Shown: positions 50,833-61,086, counted from the first letter of the stretch. The stretch: DNA of 64,000 nucleotides from Perlucidibaca wandonensis (GCF_042677145.1 NZ_JBHTIT010000001.1:1488001-1552000), one strand, 5' to 3'. Made by a program: numbers and translations. The notes: a model not told the origin generated them from the letters alone.

Positions 50833-53800
50833 TTACTCCTGTGCCCTGCTCTCATTAGCAGAAGCAGCATTTGCGTCCTTAGCTTTAGCGCTAGACTTTA
50901 GCTCTTCTGGCTTCACGATAGCCTCATCATTGATGCGTAAGTCATCCCATGTGCCGGTCACGTGGTAACGAATCGACGTAAGCCGTGCGAGCTGCTTATC
51001 GAGTAATAAATCTGCTGCAACCAAAGCGCCGCCGACAATCGGGCCGGCTAGAAAGCCAGCAACGACAGGCAACGCACTGCTCACCGGAACATCCACACGC
51101 AAACGCTGGTCTACTTCGTGTGTGATCAGATTCACGCTGCCCCGCCCCTGCATGCTCACTGAAGGGCCATCAAGGTCTATATTGGCTGGCAAGAGCACGC
51201 CACGATTAAGCTCTCCGGCGAGTTTAATCTCATCAAAACTAAGACCTTTGCGCGTGACATCGGAGAAGTCAAAACGTAATCGACGCATGAGATTGCTGGC
51301 GTTTACTAGGCCAAAAACGCGTGCCAGTGGGTTTATACGATCAATGCCGATTAAGCGTCCGGACTTAAAGTTCGCGCTAAATTTGCCATTTAGTTGTGCC
51401 AATGCGAAGTCGCTGGGGTCGCCGGGCCAAGCTAGCTCAGCATTAAGCTGGCCGCTGCGTGACTCCAAGCCACCGCTAAGGCCTAGCTGCGTAAATAGTG
51501 CCGCACTGGCGCGAGTATCGACCTGTCCCGACAGCTGAGTGCTAGCGCGTGGGCCTGTGCGCCAGCTCAACTTGCCATTGAAGTCTGCGTTGGGCTGGCT
51601 TAGGCGCAAGGGCTCGACCAACCAACCTGTGGCTTGCGGCTTAACACGAGCTTCCACATGCGTCGACGGCCATTTTGGCAAGGCCGATGGCTGTATATTA
51701 TCGGCGGAAATAATCCAGTCTGCTTCTTCACGCACCAAGCTCAAGCGGACTGGGCCAAGATTTTCTTCGCCAGCCATCAGTGCCTTAGTTTGTAAGTTTA
51801 AGCGCTGAAATGTCGGCATCGCTTGCACTAGCTTTTGGCTCACCGATTTAGTCGGTGCCTTAGCTACAAATGCACGCCAATCATTGAGCTGCAAGTTATC
51901 AACACTCGCCTCAATGCCAATGCCCGCGCGCTCATTCCATGCCAAACCTGGCAGCCCAACACGCACCAGTAATTGCTTGAGCTGTTTATTTCGCCAGGTT
52001 AAGCCAACTTGAGCCATGCCATCGATGGTCGCTCGCGCCAACTGCTTGCCTGGGCCGAGTTTACCTTGATAAACCAATTCCGCGGCCTGAGAGGCCGGTT
52101 TAGCCAATGGTGCAGGAAGCTTAATCGCCATACCCTTCAAGTTACTACTGATACGCAGGCCCACTGCTCCCGCGTGCGAAATAGGAATGTCAACATTAAC
52201 CAGTGCCGATGTACGGCCATCGATATAGGCTGTTAAATCAGTACCTAGCCAGCGACTAAGCGATACAGCAGTAATGGGCGCGTTAACTTTTATCGCCTGC
52301 GAGCGCCACTGGCTACCACGCTTATCGCCTGATAACTCCACTTGTGCGGCCTCGTTCCAGAGTTTGCCGGCGAGCTGCCCATTTAGGCCTGCACTTTCAT
52401 CAAACGTTATTGCGCCGCTAACATTTGTCAGCTGCACGGGGCTATCGGCCAAGCCCACTTCGGCTTGCTCTACCGTGGCGCTAACCTTGATTAAAGGCTG
52501 ATGCGTGGCGAAGGGAATCGTCAGCTGCAAATTAGCTTTTGCAGGACCGCGCATGAGCAGCAGGTTAGCAACTTCGGCGGTCTTTGTTTTCAGCGGCGAC
52601 TCAGCCAATAAGCGGTCGAGATCACTTAAATCCAAAGCCAAATCGGCATCGACACTTAATACGGGCTTATGTAGTTCAGGAATGCTCGCCACGGCGCGTG
52701 AAATAGTGCCATCCATCACGCGGCCAGCATTAACGCTAACGCTTAGGTCACGACCGCGAATATCCACTTGGCCATTCAGCTGGCTCAATGCAGGCCAGCC
52801 CGGCACATAGTCAAGCGAGGCATTGGCCAGCTTTAATGACATATCGAGTTGGCCGGCGTCGGGGCTATCGTGGCGCAGTGCACCGCTATAGGCGAACGTG
52901 CCACTAGGAACTTGGCCGGCCGCTAATGCGCTTCGCAGCCAAGCCAATGTGTGATCTCCGGCAGAATGCCACGGCACATAGCGCCAAGCGCTAGCGACCT
53001 GACCATCATAAAGCCCAGCTAATAAGTCTAGGCGGCCGGCACCGGGATCTTTAATCGGCAGCTGCAGCGCTAGCTGTACGCGCGCTTTGGCATCGGCGTT
53101 GTCCAGCGCGAGCACGCCAGTATCGATATGCCATTGATCTTGTTGGCGATACCAACGCACACCGCCGCGCAGCATATTGGCAGCAATGGGCTCGCGAAAT
53201 ACTTCTGGCGCATTAATAGAGGCGCGGCGTGTATCCAAATAGGCTAAGCCTTGGTCTGCGCTAGCTTGCAGCCAGCCTGCCATATTGCTCACGCCTGGCA
53301 AGGCTTTATAGGCTTGCCAGCTCAGGGCTTTGAACTCGGCATTGGCAGTGCTGAGCGCCCACTGCTCATCACGGCGTACGGCTTGAATATGCACACGCGG
53401 CAGATAGCCCGTGGGGTTTAGCTTCTGCAGCATGGGCGCAAGTGACGCAGGTATCAGCTCCTCGCGCTTCACTAGCGTATAAGCATCGGCAAGCGATAAG
53501 CCTGCCAGGGCGACATTCAATGCGTCAGGCTGCCAGGCTAGATGGCCACGCTGCATAGGAATCGCTAAGCCATCAAGCTTGCCTTGGATATTGCTAAAGG
53601 CTAGATGGCCGCGAGCAAGCTCGCCTTGCACCATAAAAACGCCATGCAAATCACTCAGCACATAAGATTTAGCATCGGGCCAGCGAGCTCGCATAGAAAC
53701 ATTTTTCACGGAGACTGTTGCTTGCTCAGGCTTATCGCCCTGACCAGATAGCCATAGTTCTCCGTGGCCTTCCTGCAAATCAAGCTGCCAGCCCTCGGGC

Positions 53801-54543
53801 AATAAAGCCACCCATGGCTGCCAATCGCTCAAGTTTTGAATATTTAAATACAGCTGCCAAGGTACGGTTTGCCAAGCCAATGGGTCGCCTTCGAGGCGAA
53901 TAATACCGCGCTGGATATCGCTTTTATCCTGCAGCTTAAACTGCACTTGTGCACGATAGTCATCGCCGTGGCTGTATTGGCTGATGGTTAAGTCGTGTAT
54001 GCCCTGCTTGATTTGATTCGGCGCCTGCCAAGCCAAAGCGCTATTGCTCAGTGCGATACTAGGTTGCGCCACTAGCCAACGCAGACTTTCACGTGCGCGC
54101 TCAGGATGCGATGAGCCAAGCCCACTGAGCTCTAAAATACGAATGCCGCCTTCAGGGTTAGGCGCAAGCGTCAGTGATAAGCCATCGATTTCAGTCCGCA
54201 AGCGCGGCGATAAATCACGCAGTGTCGCCCACCAATCTGGCTCAGTGCTCAAGCCTGGAATAGTCAGCAAAGTATCTGTCGGTGCACTAGGGTCGGCCAA
54301 CGCAATATTAGTGGCTATCAGTCGTGGCGTAAGGCCATGCCAGCTCGCGCTGACACTGCCTAAGCGAATCGACAGCCCTGTTTTTTCAGATAATAAGCGC
54401 TCAATGGCCGGCTTTTGCTCGCTCACCAGCGGGGCCAGTTCGCGCCCCAAACCGACCACCACGGCGAGAGGAATTAGCACCAAGGCCATCAGCCATAAGA
54501 CGCTATGAAAACTGCGATTAACCGCGCTGCGCGCTGAGCTCAT
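50833..54543 (-). CDS. yhdP: YhdP, AsmA-like inter-membrane lipid transport protein
   Basis: 1236 residues: an N-terminal membrane anchor (about 15-33) and a very long periplasmic beta-rich groove domain typical of AsmA/TamB-like proteins, ending with the conserved IDLDGPSVSMQGRGSVNL and the hydrophobic VAGFLAGPIVGGALVAADLLL. YhdP with TamB and YdbH supplies phospholipids to the outer membrane. 12 bases after rng. Confidence 0.95.
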   Translation of the reverse strand: MSSARSAVNRSFHSVLWLMALVLIPLAVVVGLGRELAPLVSEQKPAIERLLSEKTGLSIRLGSVSASWHGLTPRLIATNIALADPSAPTDTLLTIPGLSTEPDWWATLRDLSPRLRTEIDGLSLTLAPNPEGGIRILELSGLGSSHPERARESLRWLVAQPSIALSNSALAWQAPNQIKQGIHDLTISQYSHGDDYRAQVQFKLQDKSDIQRGIIRLEGDPLAWQTVPWQLYLNIQNLSDWQPWVALLPEGWQLDLQEGHGELWLSGQGDKPEQATVSVKNVSMRARWPDAKSYVLSDLHGVFMVQGELARGHLAFSNIQGKLDGLAIPMQRGHLAWQPDALNVALAGLSLADAYTLVKREELIPASLAPMLQKLNPTGYLPRVHIQAVRRDEQWALSTANAEFKALSWQAYKALPGVSNMAGWLQASADQGLAYLDTRRASINAPEVFREPIAANMLRGGVRWYRQQDQWHIDTGVLALDNADAKARVQLALQLPIKDPGAGRLDLLAGLYDGQVASAWRYVPWHSAGDHTLAWLRSALAAGQVPSGTFAYSGALRHDSPDAGQLDMSLKLANASLDYVPGWPALSQLNGQVDIRGRDLSVSVNAGRVMDGTISRAVASIPELHKPVLSVDADLALDLSDLDRLLAESPLKTKTAEVANLLLMRGPAKANLQLTIPFATHQPLIKVSATVEQAEVGLADSPVQLTNVSGAITFDESAGLNGQLAGKLWNEAAQVELSGDKRGSQWRSQAIKVNAPITAVSLSRWLGTDLTAYIDGRTSALVNVDIPISHAGAVGLRISSNLKGMAIKLPAPLAKPASQAAELVYQGKLGPGKQLARATIDGMAQVGLTWRNKQLKQLLVRVGLPGLAWNERAGIGIEASVDNLQLNDWRAFVAKAPTKSVSQKLVQAMPTFQRLNLQTKALMAGEENLGPVRLSLVREEADWIISADNIQPSALPKWPSTHVEARVKPQATGWLVEPLRLSQPNADFNGKLSWRTGPRASTQLSGQVDTRASAALFTQLGLSGGLESRSGQLNAELAWPGDPSDFALAQLNGKFSANFKSGRLIGIDRINPLARVFGLVNASNLMRRLRFDFSDVTRKGLSFDEIKLAGELNRGVLLPANIDLDGPSVSMQGRGSVNLITHEVDQRLRVDVPVSSALPVVAGFLAGPIVGGALVAADLLLDKQLARLTSIRYHVTGTWDDLRINDEAIVKPEELKSSAKAKDANAASANESRAQE

Positions 54544-54555
54544 CAGTGAACTCGC

Positions 54556-56034
54556 TTAGAGCAAAACCACATCGTATTGCTCCTGACTGTAACTAGTCTC
54601 TACTTGAATGCGTATTGGCTTGCCAATAAACGCTTCCAAGTCAGCTACGGCTGACGACTCTTCACCCAATAGACGATCTATTACGCGCTGGCTGGCAACT
54701 ATCGAATAGCCATTGGCAGCATCATACGCGCGCGCTTCACGCAATAACTCACGGAAGATTTCAAAACAGACAGTTTCGGCAGTTTTCACTGTGCCACGAC
54801 CAGCGCAACTGGGACAGCTTTCACACAAAATATGCTCGAGCGAGTCGCGTGTGCGCTTACGCGTCATCTCCACCAAACCTAGCGATGACACCTGTGTGAT
54901 ATGTGTTTTAGCATGGTCTCTGGCGAGCATTTTTTCCAAGGAGCGCAGCACTTGCGCGCGATGCTCATCTTCCTGCATATCGATAAAATCGAGGATGATG
55001 ATACCGCCTAAGTTGCGTAATCTAAGTTGCCGAGCAATCGCGTGCGTGGCTTCAAGATTAGTTTTGAACACCGTGTCTTCTAGGTTACGCGTGCCAACAT
55101 AGGAGCCAGTATTGACGTCGACCGTACTCATCGCCTCGGTCTGATCGATAATCAAATAGCCGCCAGACTTTAAATGAACCTTGCGCTCCAAGGCCTTCTG
55201 CAAATCATCTTCGACATTGTAAAGATCAAATAACGGGCGCTCACCTTGATAATGCTCAATTCGCGCCTCACAACCTGGGACGAACTCACGGGCAAAGATC
55301 AATGCACGCTGAAAAGTTTCGCGCGAATCGATGAATATTTTTTGCACTTCAGGGCCAACTAAGTCACGCAAAGTACGCAACGCCAAAGGCAGCTCTTCGC
55401 TGATACAGGCCGGCCCAGAAACCACTAAAGTTTGCTGTTGAATATGCCGCCAGAGCTTGAGCAAAAACGCCATGTCGTGACGCAGCTCAGCATCATCTAC
55501 TCCTTCAGCCACCGTGCGGACAATAAAGCCGCCACCGAGCTCGGCGGCCATCTCTTCAGACAAACCGCGCACCATGGTCTTTAGGCGATCACGCTCAGGC
55601 TCATCGTCGATTTTTTGCGAAATACCAAGCTGATCGCTATATGGCATATAAACCAAATAGCGCGCGGGAATAGACAGATCCATGGTCAGGCGTGCGCCTT
55701 TACTACCCATCATGTCTTTCATCACTTGCACAGTGATGCTTTGGCCTTCGTGTAAGGCAGAAATGGTTTCAGGACGCTCGCGATCGGCGCCTAGGCGCAC
55801 TTCATTGACATGGATAAAGCCGGTGCGGCTTAAGCCAATTTCAATAAATGCCGCTTGCATGCCCGGCAGCACGCGTACGACTTTGCCGCGATAAATATTA
55901 CCAACATGGCCGCGATGCGCAGCACGCTCGATATAAAGCTCTTGCACGACGCCATTTTCGATCAAGGCGACCCGTGACTCCATCGGCGTCACATTAATCA
56001 AAACCTCATCGGTATTGGGGCCGCGCATGACCAT
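54556..56034 (-). CDS. rng: Ribonuclease G
   Basis: Endoribonuclease processing 16S rRNA 5' end and some mRNAs. 492 residues: S1 domain near residues 38-120 (GNIYRGKVVRVLPGMQAAFIEIG), the RNase H-like/DNase I-like catalytic region with AMSTVDVNTGSYVG and GIIILDFIDMQ (metal Asp), and the Zn-link CESCPSCAGRG. Conventional rng-maf order. Start ATG at 56034; an ATG two codons later is also possible. Confidence 0.97.
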   Translation of the reverse strand: MVMRGPNTDEVLINVTPMESRVALIENGVVQELYIERAAHRGHVGNIYRGKVVRVLPGMQAAFIEIGLSRTGFIHVNEVRLGADRERPETISALHEGQSITVQVMKDMMGSKGARLTMDLSIPARYLVYMPYSDQLGISQKIDDEPERDRLKTMVRGLSEEMAAELGGGFIVRTVAEGVDDAELRHDMAFLLKLWRHIQQQTLVVSGPACISEELPLALRTLRDLVGPEVQKIFIDSRETFQRALIFAREFVPGCEARIEHYQGERPLFDLYNVEDDLQKALERKVHLKSGGYLIIDQTEAMSTVDVNTGSYVGTRNLEDTVFKTNLEATHAIARQLRLRNLGGIIILDFIDMQEDEHRAQVLRSLEKMLARDHAKTHITQVSSLGLVEMTRKRTRDSLEHILCESCPSCAGRGTVKTAETVCFEIFRELLREARAYDAANGYSIVASQRVIDRLLGEESSAVADLEAFIGKPIRIQVETSYSQEQYDVVLL

Positions 56035-56037
56035 GTT

Positions 56038-56625
56038 TTATTCCCAGAGTGGATAATTAGCGCGTCGCAATAAAGCGACAGTCTCCGCTAAAGGTAGGCC
56101 GACGACATTAGTATAGCTGCCGTGCAAAGACTTCACATATTGTGCGGCTCGGCCCTGAACGGCGTAGGCACCGGCTTTGTCTTTTGGCTCATCGCTATTC
56201 CAATAGGCCAATTGATCAGCTTCAGGAATAAGTAAAAACTCGACCCGAGTACTTACTACCTCAACCTCGATATGATCGCCATGTATGACCGCTATGCCGG
56301 TATAAACACAATGATCAGGTGATGGCAGCAGAGCCCAAATACGCTGTGCATCGGCAAATGAAGTTGGCTTGCCAAGTATCTGCCCACCCGCTACCACGGT
56401 TGTATCGGCAGCGACAACCCAGGCCTCAGCATCGTCTGCTCGCGTTTGCCCAGCCTGCGCTTTGGCTAAGGCTAAGCGCCGCACATAAGCCTCAGGTGCC
56501 TCACCCTCAAGCACTGACTCATCGACATCCACCGGCAACACGGCTGGCATTAAGTGTATCTGACGCAGCAACGCCAAGCGCCTAGGCGACGAAGAGGCCA
56601 ACAATAAACGCGGCGAACGACTCAT
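56038..56625 (-). CDS. maf: Maf-type nucleoside triphosphate pyrophosphatase (YhdE)
   Basis: 195 residues. LLLASSSPRRLALL at the start, VVAADTTVVAGGQILGKP with the catalytic Asp, and YAVQGRAAQYVKSLHGSYTNVVGLPL. YhdE-type members hydrolyse dTTP/UTP and are linked to septum regulation. ATG at 56625 overlaps the mreD stop (ATGA); the frame runs five codons further upstream. Confidence 0.95.
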   Translation of the reverse strand: MSRSPRLLLASSSPRRLALLRQIHLMPAVLPVDVDESVLEGEAPEAYVRRLALAKAQAGQTRADDAEAWVVAADTTVVAGGQILGKPTSFADAQRIWALLPSPDHCVYTGIAVIHGDHIEVEVVSTRVEFLLIPEADQLAYWNSDEPKDKAGAYAVQGRAAQYVKSLHGSYTNVVGLPLAETVALLRRANYPLWE

Positions 56626-57098
56626 GTACGCTGACTCCAACGTTTAAGCAGTAATAAAATAGTGGGCCACATCATGGCGCTGGACAGAACCGGCAAGAAA
56701 AAGATCGTCGGGTCTGGCATCAGGTTTTGCAGCGTTAACAAGACGAAATGTATTACTCGGCTAACCAAGATAAGGCTAAGAACCAATAATGTCGTTTGGC
56801 GCACTGAAAATATCCCAGACCAACGCTGAGTCGCGCGCGCCAGCTGAATCACAACTACTGAAGATAGACCATAAAAGCCCAGCGGCGTAGCCAACAGCAC
56901 ATCTAAAATGACGCCTAAAATCAACGCTATCCAAATCCCAACCCATTGCGGCGCATGCATACCCCAAAAGATCAAAATCAAAGTTAGCCACTCTGGGCGC
57001 CAAGGATTTAGCTCTGAGGACAAAGGCAAAATGCTGAGTAATAGCGCAGCTATAACGCTAAGCAAAATCCCAAGGAAGGGATTATGGTGACGGAGCAT
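56622..57098 (-). CDS. mreD: MreD, rod-shape membrane protein
   Basis: 158 residues, five or six membrane helices, with SSELNPWRPEWLTLILIFW and GIWIALILGVILDVLLATPLGFYGL typical of MreD. Overlaps mreC by 17 bases. Component of the elongasome. Confidence 0.96.
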   Translation of the reverse strand: MLRHHNPFLGILLSVIAALLLSILPLSSELNPWRPEWLTLILIFWGMHAPQWVGIWIALILGVILDVLLATPLGFYGLSSVVVIQLARATQRWSGIFSVRQTTLLVLSLILVSRVIHFVLLTLQNLMPDPTIFFLPVLSSAMMWPTILLLLKRWSQRT

Positions 57099-57999
57099 TA
57101 GTCACCTCGGTAGATGGGCGTGCTGCCGGAACAGGCACTACAGCAGGCGGCGCTTCACTAGGTGCTGGCACCACTTTCATTTTTTCTGGCCGAATCAAAT
57201 ATTGAGCACCTACAGGCTTCTCAAATAAGGCCAAAACATAACGACTGCGATCTAACGCCGCCACTGGCGACGCTGTAATACGCAAAAACTGGTCATCAGC
57301 TTGACGGTGAATCGCCGTTACTTTTGCGACTGGATATCCTTCTGGAAAATCCAGGCCAAGCCCTGATGTCACCAACAAATCGCCGACGGCAATATCAGAT
57401 TTCTCAGGAACGTATTGCAGCCTAAGCTCAGTGCGATTACCCGTGCCCGATAAAATTGCGCGAATACCATTACGGTTGATTCGCACTGGCACTGAGTGCG
57501 AGCGATCAGTGATAAGCATGATGCGCGATGTGGTTTTACCCGACTGAATGACTCGGCCAAAAATACCTAACGAGTCCAAAACCGGCTGGCCTTCATATAA
57601 ACCTTGGCCATGCCCACGATTAATGATCAGCACATGACGGTCTGGGTCTGGGTCCACACCGATGATCTCACTAATCAGCACGCGACTATTGAGCACGCTG
57701 GCGGCGTCATGCAGATCACGCAGGCGCGCATTGTCGCTCGCTAAAAAGGAGAGCTTTTGTACCTGCGAACGCAGCAATAAATTCTCTTGGCGCAACTGTT
57801 CGTTTTCAGACTGCAATTGCAGGCCAAAACGTAAGTTATTGGAAAGCTCTTCGATGCTTTGACTGGGCCAAGCTAAGCCATAAAACAGCGGCTCGACAGC
57901 CTCATAAAAGCTGTCGCGCATAGGCTGTAGAGGGCTTGGGCGTTGGGCATCAACAAAGAGTAAAGCGATCGCACAAGACGCCGCGAGGATGAAGCTCAT
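57082..57999 (-). CDS. mreC: MreC, rod-shape scaffold protein (start uncertain)
   Basis: 305 residues from the ATG at 57999: membrane segment at about 1-17, coiled coil (ELSNNLRFGLQLQSENEQLRQENLLLRSQVQ) near 50-85, then the MreC beta domain (VLIINRGHGQGLYEGQPV, LLVTSGLGLDFPEGYPVAKV) and a proline-rich tail. The ATG gives an N-terminus that is too short: 13 further in-frame codons upstream, to an ATT at 58038, restore the usual LF-R-R-G cytoplasmic stub, and GGGGTGA lies just before ATT. No ATG, GTG or TTG is available in that stretch. Confidence 0.93.
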   Translation of the reverse strand: MSFILAASCAIALLFVDAQRPSPLQPMRDSFYEAVEPLFYGLAWPSQSIEELSNNLRFGLQLQSENEQLRQENLLLRSQVQKLSFLASDNARLRDLHDAASVLNSRVLISEIIGVDPDPDRHVLIINRGHGQGLYEGQPVLDSLGIFGRVIQSGKTTSRIMLITDRSHSVPVRINRNGIRAILSGTGNRTELRLQYVPEKSDIAVGDLLVTSGLGLDFPEGYPVAKVTAIHRQADDQFLRITASPVAALDRSRYVLALFEKPVGAQYLIRPEKMKVVPAPSEAPPAVVPVPAARPSTEVTNAPSP

Positions 58000-58057
58000 C
58001 CCATCGCGACGGTTGCGGACAAACAGGCCGTTACTAATAGCTCACCCCGCTAGGGCG

Positions 58058-59098
58058 TCAGTCTTGAAACAACATGTCGTAGGCGATGTTGTCGATGAAT
58101 TCCAACGCACGGCCGCCGCCACGCGCGACGCAGGTCAGCGGATCTTCGGCAACGATAACTGGCAGGCCAGTTTCCTTCGCCATGAGTTTGTCGAGATCAC
58201 GCAGCAATGCGCCACCGCCGGTCAACACCATGCCACGCTCAGCAATATCGGCTGATAGCTCGGCTGGCGTTTGTTCCAACGCGCTTTTAATAGCGGTGAT
58301 AATGCCGGTGAGCGGATCTTGGATAGCGCCCAAGATTTCATCGGAGTTCAAAGTGAATGTGCGTGGCACACCTTCGGCAAGGTTACGACCGCGCACTTCG
58401 ATTTCACGCAGTTCACCACCAGGGAAGGCCGTACCAATTTCTTGCTTGATGCGCTCAGCGGTGGCATCGCCAATTAGGCAGCCATGTTGGCGACGCACAT
58501 AAGACACGATGCAATCGTCGAGCAGGTCGCCGCCGATACGTACGGAGTCGGAATAAACCGAACCGGACAGCGAGATCACCGCGATTTCTGTGGTGCCACC
58601 ACCAATATCGACAACCATCGAACCACAGGCTTGCTCAATCGGCAGACCGGCGCCAATGGCTGCGGCCATGGGTTCTTCAATCAAGCGCACTTCGCGAGCA
58701 CCAGCACCAAGTACTGACTCGCGAATAGCACGACGCTCAACCAAGGTTGATTTGCATGGTACGCAAACCAAGACGCGTGGGCGTGGCGGCATAAAGCCAG
58801 ACTCATGCACGCGCTTGATGAAGTACTGCAGCATTTTTTCAGTAACTTCGAAGTCGGCAATCACGCCATCTTTCAAGGGACGAATCGCAGAAATATTGCC
58901 TGGTGTGCGACCCAACATGCGCTTCGCATCGGTGCCGACAGCGGCAACCGTTTTGGTCACACCGGTGGTGCGAATGGCAACAACCGATGGCTCATCGAGC
59001 ACGATACCGCGCTCAGGGATATAGATCAGTGTGTTTGCCGTGCCTAAGTCAATCGCGAGGTCGGCCGAAAACAGGCCGAGAAGTCGTTTAAACAACAT
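58058..59098 (-). CDS. mreB: MreB, actin-like cell-shape protein
   Basis: 346 residues (standard). MLFKRLLGLFSADLAIDLGTANTLIY, phosphate-1 DLGTANT, DIGGGTTEIAVIS (phosphate 2) and VLTGGGALLRDLD (adenosine). The N-terminal amphipathic stretch FKRLLGLF matches the membrane-binding helix. The frame runs 22 codons upstream, but the ATG at 59098 is the family start. First gene of mreBCD-maf-rng-yhdP. Confidence 0.98.
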   Translation of the reverse strand: MLFKRLLGLFSADLAIDLGTANTLIYIPERGIVLDEPSVVAIRTTGVTKTVAAVGTDAKRMLGRTPGNISAIRPLKDGVIADFEVTEKMLQYFIKRVHESGFMPPRPRVLVCVPCKSTLVERRAIRESVLGAGAREVRLIEEPMAAAIGAGLPIEQACGSMVVDIGGGTTEIAVISLSGSVYSDSVRIGGDLLDDCIVSYVRRQHGCLIGDATAERIKQEIGTAFPGGELREIEVRGRNLAEGVPRTFTLNSDEILGAIQDPLTGIITAIKSALEQTPAELSADIAERGMVLTGGGALLRDLDKLMAKETGLPVIVAEDPLTCVARGGGRALEFIDNIAYDMLFQD

Positions 59099-59301
59099 TG
59101 GGTTACCTAAAAGATGATGGCATGGCCACTTATCAAAGTAGCAATGCAGTTGAGCGGCTGCCAAGAATCAGCACTTGGTCTACAATGCTGCAAGAGTAAA
59201 CAAACTGCGACTTTTGGACAAGTTGTGACTGTGATAACTTTGATCGATTCCTCGCATTTTTTTGAGCCGACTTACGCGCTCAGCACGGAGCAAAAGCCCC
59301 T

Positions 59302-59589
59302 ATGGCACTAACACCAGAGCAAGTGGGCCGTATTGCCCATTTGGCACGTCTGCAATTACCGCAAGATGAGCAACAGCGCGTCACCGACAGCTTAAACACC
59401 ATCCTCGGCCTCATTGATCAGCTGCAAGCGGTTGATACGCAAGGCATTGCGCCGATGGCTCACCCCGTTGATGCCACCCAAGCCTTACGCGCTGATGTCG
59501 CCACTGAGCCAAATCGTCGCGACGATTATCAGGCGATTGCCCCTGCTGTGGCCGATGGCTGCTACCTCGTTCCTCGTGTGGTTGAGTAA
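59302..59589 (+). CDS. gatC: GatC, subunit of Asp/Glu-tRNA amidotransferase
   Basis: 95 residues; VGRIAHLARLQLPQDEQQRVTDSLNTILGLIDQLQAVDT and a C-terminal VPRVVE typical of GatC, which wraps around GatA. GGAG lies 11 bases before the ATG. First of gatCAB, divergent from mreB with 203 bases between that I could not resolve into clear promoters. Confidence 0.96.
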   Translation: MALTPEQVGRIAHLARLQLPQDEQQRVTDSLNTILGLIDQLQAVDTQGIAPMAHPVDATQALRADVATEPNRRDDYQAIAPAVADGCYLVPRVVE

Positions 59590-59592
59590 ATC

Positions 59593-61065
59593 ATGAGTTT
59601 GCATACGCTTTCTTTAAGCGCACTGGCCGATGGCTTGGCGCAAAAAAAATTCTCCAGTGTTGAGCTAACCCAGCACTTTCTCGATCGCATCGCACGCTTT
59701 GATAACGCTGCCGATGGTGGTTTGAATAGCTTTATTACGGTTACGCCGGAATTAGCGCTGGCCCAAGCTGCGGCCGCCGACACTCGTTTGGCTAGCGGCG
59801 CTGCCCATGCACTGACCGGTCTGCCGCTGGCGCAGAAGGATATTTTCTGCAGCCAAGGCGTGCGCACTAGCTGCGGCTCGAAGATGCTCGACAGCTTTAT
59901 TTCGCCCTATAACGCCGAAGTCATCACTCGCTGCAATGACGCCGGCCTCATCATGTTGGGTAAAACCAATATGGATGAATTCGCCATGGGCTCATCGAAC
60001 GAAACTTCGTTTTATGGTGCCGTAAAAAACCCGTGGGATACTTCGCGTGTGCCTGGTGGCTCCTCAGGTGGTTCTGCAGCGGCCGTTGCTGCTCGTCTAG
60101 CGCCTGCCGCCACTGGCACCGACACCGGCGGCTCGATTCGCCAACCTGCGGCGCTCTGCAACCTCACTGGCCTAAAACCCAGCTACGGTCGCATTTCGCG
60201 CTGGGGCATGATCGCTTTCGCCTCCAGCCTCGACCAAGCCGGCCCAATGACGCAAAGCGCCGAAGACGCCGCGCTATTGCTACAAGTCATGGCTGGTCAT
60301 GACGCTAAAGATTCAACATCAATCGACCATCCCGTACCTGACTATCGCGCCGGCCTTAATGACTCGTTAAGTGGCTTACGAATTGGTTTGCCCAAACAGT
60401 TTTTTGGCGAAGGCTTAAGTTCTGAAATCGCTACACTCATCGATGCCTCCATCGCCGAGTTAAAAAAGCTAGGTGCTGAATTCGTCGAAGTCGATCTGCC
60501 CAATAGCGGTCTATCGGTGCCTGCGTATTACGTCATTGCACCTGCCGAATGTTCATCGAACCTGTCACGCTTTGATGGCGTGCGCTTTGGCCATCGCTGC
60601 GAAAACCCCAGCGACCTCGAAGACCTCTACAAGCGCTCGCGCGCTGAAGGTTTTGGCGAGGAAGTTCGCCGCCGCGTGATGATCGGCACTTACGCCCTCT
60701 CCGCTGGCTATTACGACGCTTACTATTTGCAGGCTCAGCGCGTGCGCCGCCTGATTAAGCAAGATTTCGATCAAGCCTTTACACAGTGCGACGTAATTTT
60801 AGGCCCTACCGCGCCTGAAACAGCGTTTGCTTTGGGCGCAAAAAAAACCGATCCGGTATCGATGTATTTGCAAGACATCTACACCATCGCCACTAACTTG
60901 GCCGGCTTGCCGGGCATGAGCATTCCTGCTGGCTTTAGTGACGGCTTGCCGGTCGGCCTGCAGCTCATCGGCCCGTATTGGAGTGAAGCTAAGCTGCTCA
61001 ATGTTGCGCATCGTTATCAGGGCGTGACCGATTGGCACACACGCTTACCCGCGGCATTTGCCTAA
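59593..61065 (+). CDS. gatA: GatA, glutaminase subunit of Asp/Glu-tRNA amidotransferase
   Basis: Amidase-signature enzyme that releases ammonia from glutamine. 490 residues; catalytic Lys82 (PLAQKDIF), cis-Ser157 in GGSSGGSAAAV and nucleophile Ser181 in TDTGGSIRQPA. Three bases after gatC. With gatB it implies that tRNA-Gln and/or tRNA-Asn are charged by the indirect route. Confidence 0.98.
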   Translation: MSLHTLSLSALADGLAQKKFSSVELTQHFLDRIARFDNAADGGLNSFITVTPELALAQAAAADTRLASGAAHALTGLPLAQKDIFCSQGVRTSCGSKMLDSFISPYNAEVITRCNDAGLIMLGKTNMDEFAMGSSNETSFYGAVKNPWDTSRVPGGSSGGSAAAVAARLAPAATGTDTGGSIRQPAALCNLTGLKPSYGRISRWGMIAFASSLDQAGPMTQSAEDAALLLQVMAGHDAKDSTSIDHPVPDYRAGLNDSLSGLRIGLPKQFFGEGLSSEIATLIDASIAELKKLGAEFVEVDLPNSGLSVPAYYVIAPAECSSNLSRFDGVRFGHRCENPSDLEDLYKRSRAEGFGEEVRRRVMIGTYALSAGYYDAYYLQAQRVRRLIKQDFDQAFTQCDVILGPTAPETAFALGAKKTDPVSMYLQDIYTIATNLAGLPGMSIPAGFSDGLPVGLQLIGPYWSEAKLLNVAHRYQGVTDWHTRLPAAFA

Positions 61066-61086
61066 AGATTTGAAGGATAAAACACG

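Noticed and set aside
59099..59301. Promoters for mreB and gatC in the divergent gap
   Set aside because: Several TTG- and TA-rich hexamers exist (for example TTGGAC and GATAAC), but none pair at 16-18 bases with convincing matches.
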